Positions 5,664 through 6,175 of a DNA stretch of 6,175 nt are shown here, piece by piece. The number at the start of each line of letters is the position of its first letter. The stretch's first letter is position 1. The stretch spans positions 1-6,175 of the forward strand of contig PWEB01000105.1 of the NCBI GenBank assembly GCA_003553305.1, read 5' to 3'. Position numbers and translations under genes: made by a program. The stretch comes from Syntrophomonadaceae bacterium. Lineage in GTDB: Bacteria > Bacillota > Dethiobacteria > DTU022. The notes beneath the pieces are model-generated. The model did not search any database. It worked only from the letters and a program-made list of their open reading frames with translations, and was not told the DNA's origin.

Positions 5664-6175
5664 ATGCAGGAACAAATTATTAAACGATTGAGTAAAGAAA
5701 TGAATATCCCGGAGGGTAAAGTTACCCAGACCGCAGGCTTGCTTGATGAAGGCAACACTGTGCCCTTTATTTCACGCTACCGTAAGGAAATGACTGGCGG
5801 GTTGACTGATGAAGAAGTGCGCCAGCTGCAGGAAAAGCTTAGCCAGTATCGCAATCTTGAACACAGGCGCGAAGAAGTGCTTCGCTTGATTGAAGCCCAG
5901 GGAATGCTAACCGGAGAAATTCAGAAACAAGTGGAAAAAGCAGCCACTGTCACCGAGCTGGATGATATTTACCGTCCATTCCGGCCTAAAAAGCGCACCA
6001 GGGCTTCTGTAGCCCGTGAAAAAGGACTCGAACCGCTGGCCCTATCCATCATGGAAGGGCAGGTTGACCCGCCTGCAGAAGCGGAGCAATATATTGATCC
6101 GGAGCAGGATTTACCTGACGGAGCTGCCGCTCTGCAGGGAGCTTCTGATATTATTGCTGAAATCATATCCGACGA
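5664..6175 (+). CDS. tex: Tex-family RNA-binding protein, N-terminal part
   Basis: The frame opens with ATG 5664, 8 bases after GGGAG (5651-5655), and is open for 170 codons to the window edge. The sequence is the N-terminal helical domain of Tex (transcription accessory protein, relative of eukaryotic Spt6). The family signature VPFISRYRKEMTGGL is at 33-47, YRNLEHRREEVL at 62-73, and ELDDIYRPFRPKKRT followed by REKGLEPLA at 98-126. The full protein is usually 700-780 residues with a YqgF-like domain, helix-hairpin-helix motifs and a C-terminal S1 domain, all beyond the window. Tex proteins bind nucleic acid and have been tied to transcription and toxin gene expression; their exact role is unclear. 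It is separated from pyrE by 131 bases with a likely terminator, so it probably has its own promoter, which I could not identify. It is cut by the window edge and is not a pseudogene as far as visible. Confidence 0.93.
   Translation, partial: MQEQIIKRLSKEMNIPEGKVTQTAGLLDEGNTVPFISRYRKEMTGGLTDEEVRQLQEKLSQYRNLEHRREEVLRLIEAQGMLTGEIQKQVEKAATVTELDDIYRPFRPKKRTRASVAREKGLEPLALSIMEGQVDPPAEAEQYIDPEQDLPDGAAALQGASDIIAEIISD

Noticed and set aside
1..6175. CRISPR array, tRNA, rRNA, insertion sequence or new defence-type system
   Set aside because: No spaced direct repeats, no RNA gene signatures and no transposase, nuclease or recombinase frames; nearly all bases are accounted for by the pyr genes and tex.

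Overview
The window carries a nearly complete de novo pyrimidine biosynthesis operon on the + strand, followed by the start of an unrelated gene. The order is pyrR (C-terminal end only), pyrB, pyrC, pyrK, pyrD, pyrF, pyrE, then an imperfect palindrome with a T-tract that probably ends the operon, then the 5' part of tex, which runs off the right edge. All genes point the same way.

The host looks like a Firmicute, most likely of the class Clostridia (Peptococcaceae or Syntrophomonadaceae-like). Reasons: a PyrR-type regulator heads the operon; the dihydroorotate dehydrogenase is the two-subunit, NAD-linked class 1B form (PyrD plus PyrK); Shine-Dalgarno sequences are strong (GAGGAGGT type); base composition is moderate; and the intergenic palindrome resembles repeats I recall from that group. 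This placement is inference, since no marker gene is complete enough to name a genus.

The genes are packed tightly. pyrB/pyrC overlap by 1 base (TAATG), pyrC/pyrK overlap, pyrK/pyrD overlap by 8 bases, pyrD/pyrF are 4 bases apart and pyrF/pyrE overlap as ATGA. This suggests one transcript with translational coupling. The products cover carbamoyl phosphate plus aspartate through to UMP: PyrB makes carbamoyl aspartate, PyrC closes the ring, PyrD with PyrK oxidises it to orotate using NAD+, PyrE adds ribose phosphate from PRPP, and PyrF decarboxylates OMP to UMP. The carbamoyl phosphate synthetase genes (carA/carB), which sit between pyrC and pyrK in Bacillus, are missing here and must lie elsewhere. 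The uracil permease gene pyrP is also not between pyrR and pyrB.

I see no new biological system. The least ordinary points are the degenerate REP-like palindrome after pyrE, a perfect 11-bp tandem duplication spanning the pyrE stop codon, N-terminal extensions on three consecutive enzymes (PyrK, PyrD, PyrF), and a PyrE of the CPLC-tail type rather than the Bacillus type.
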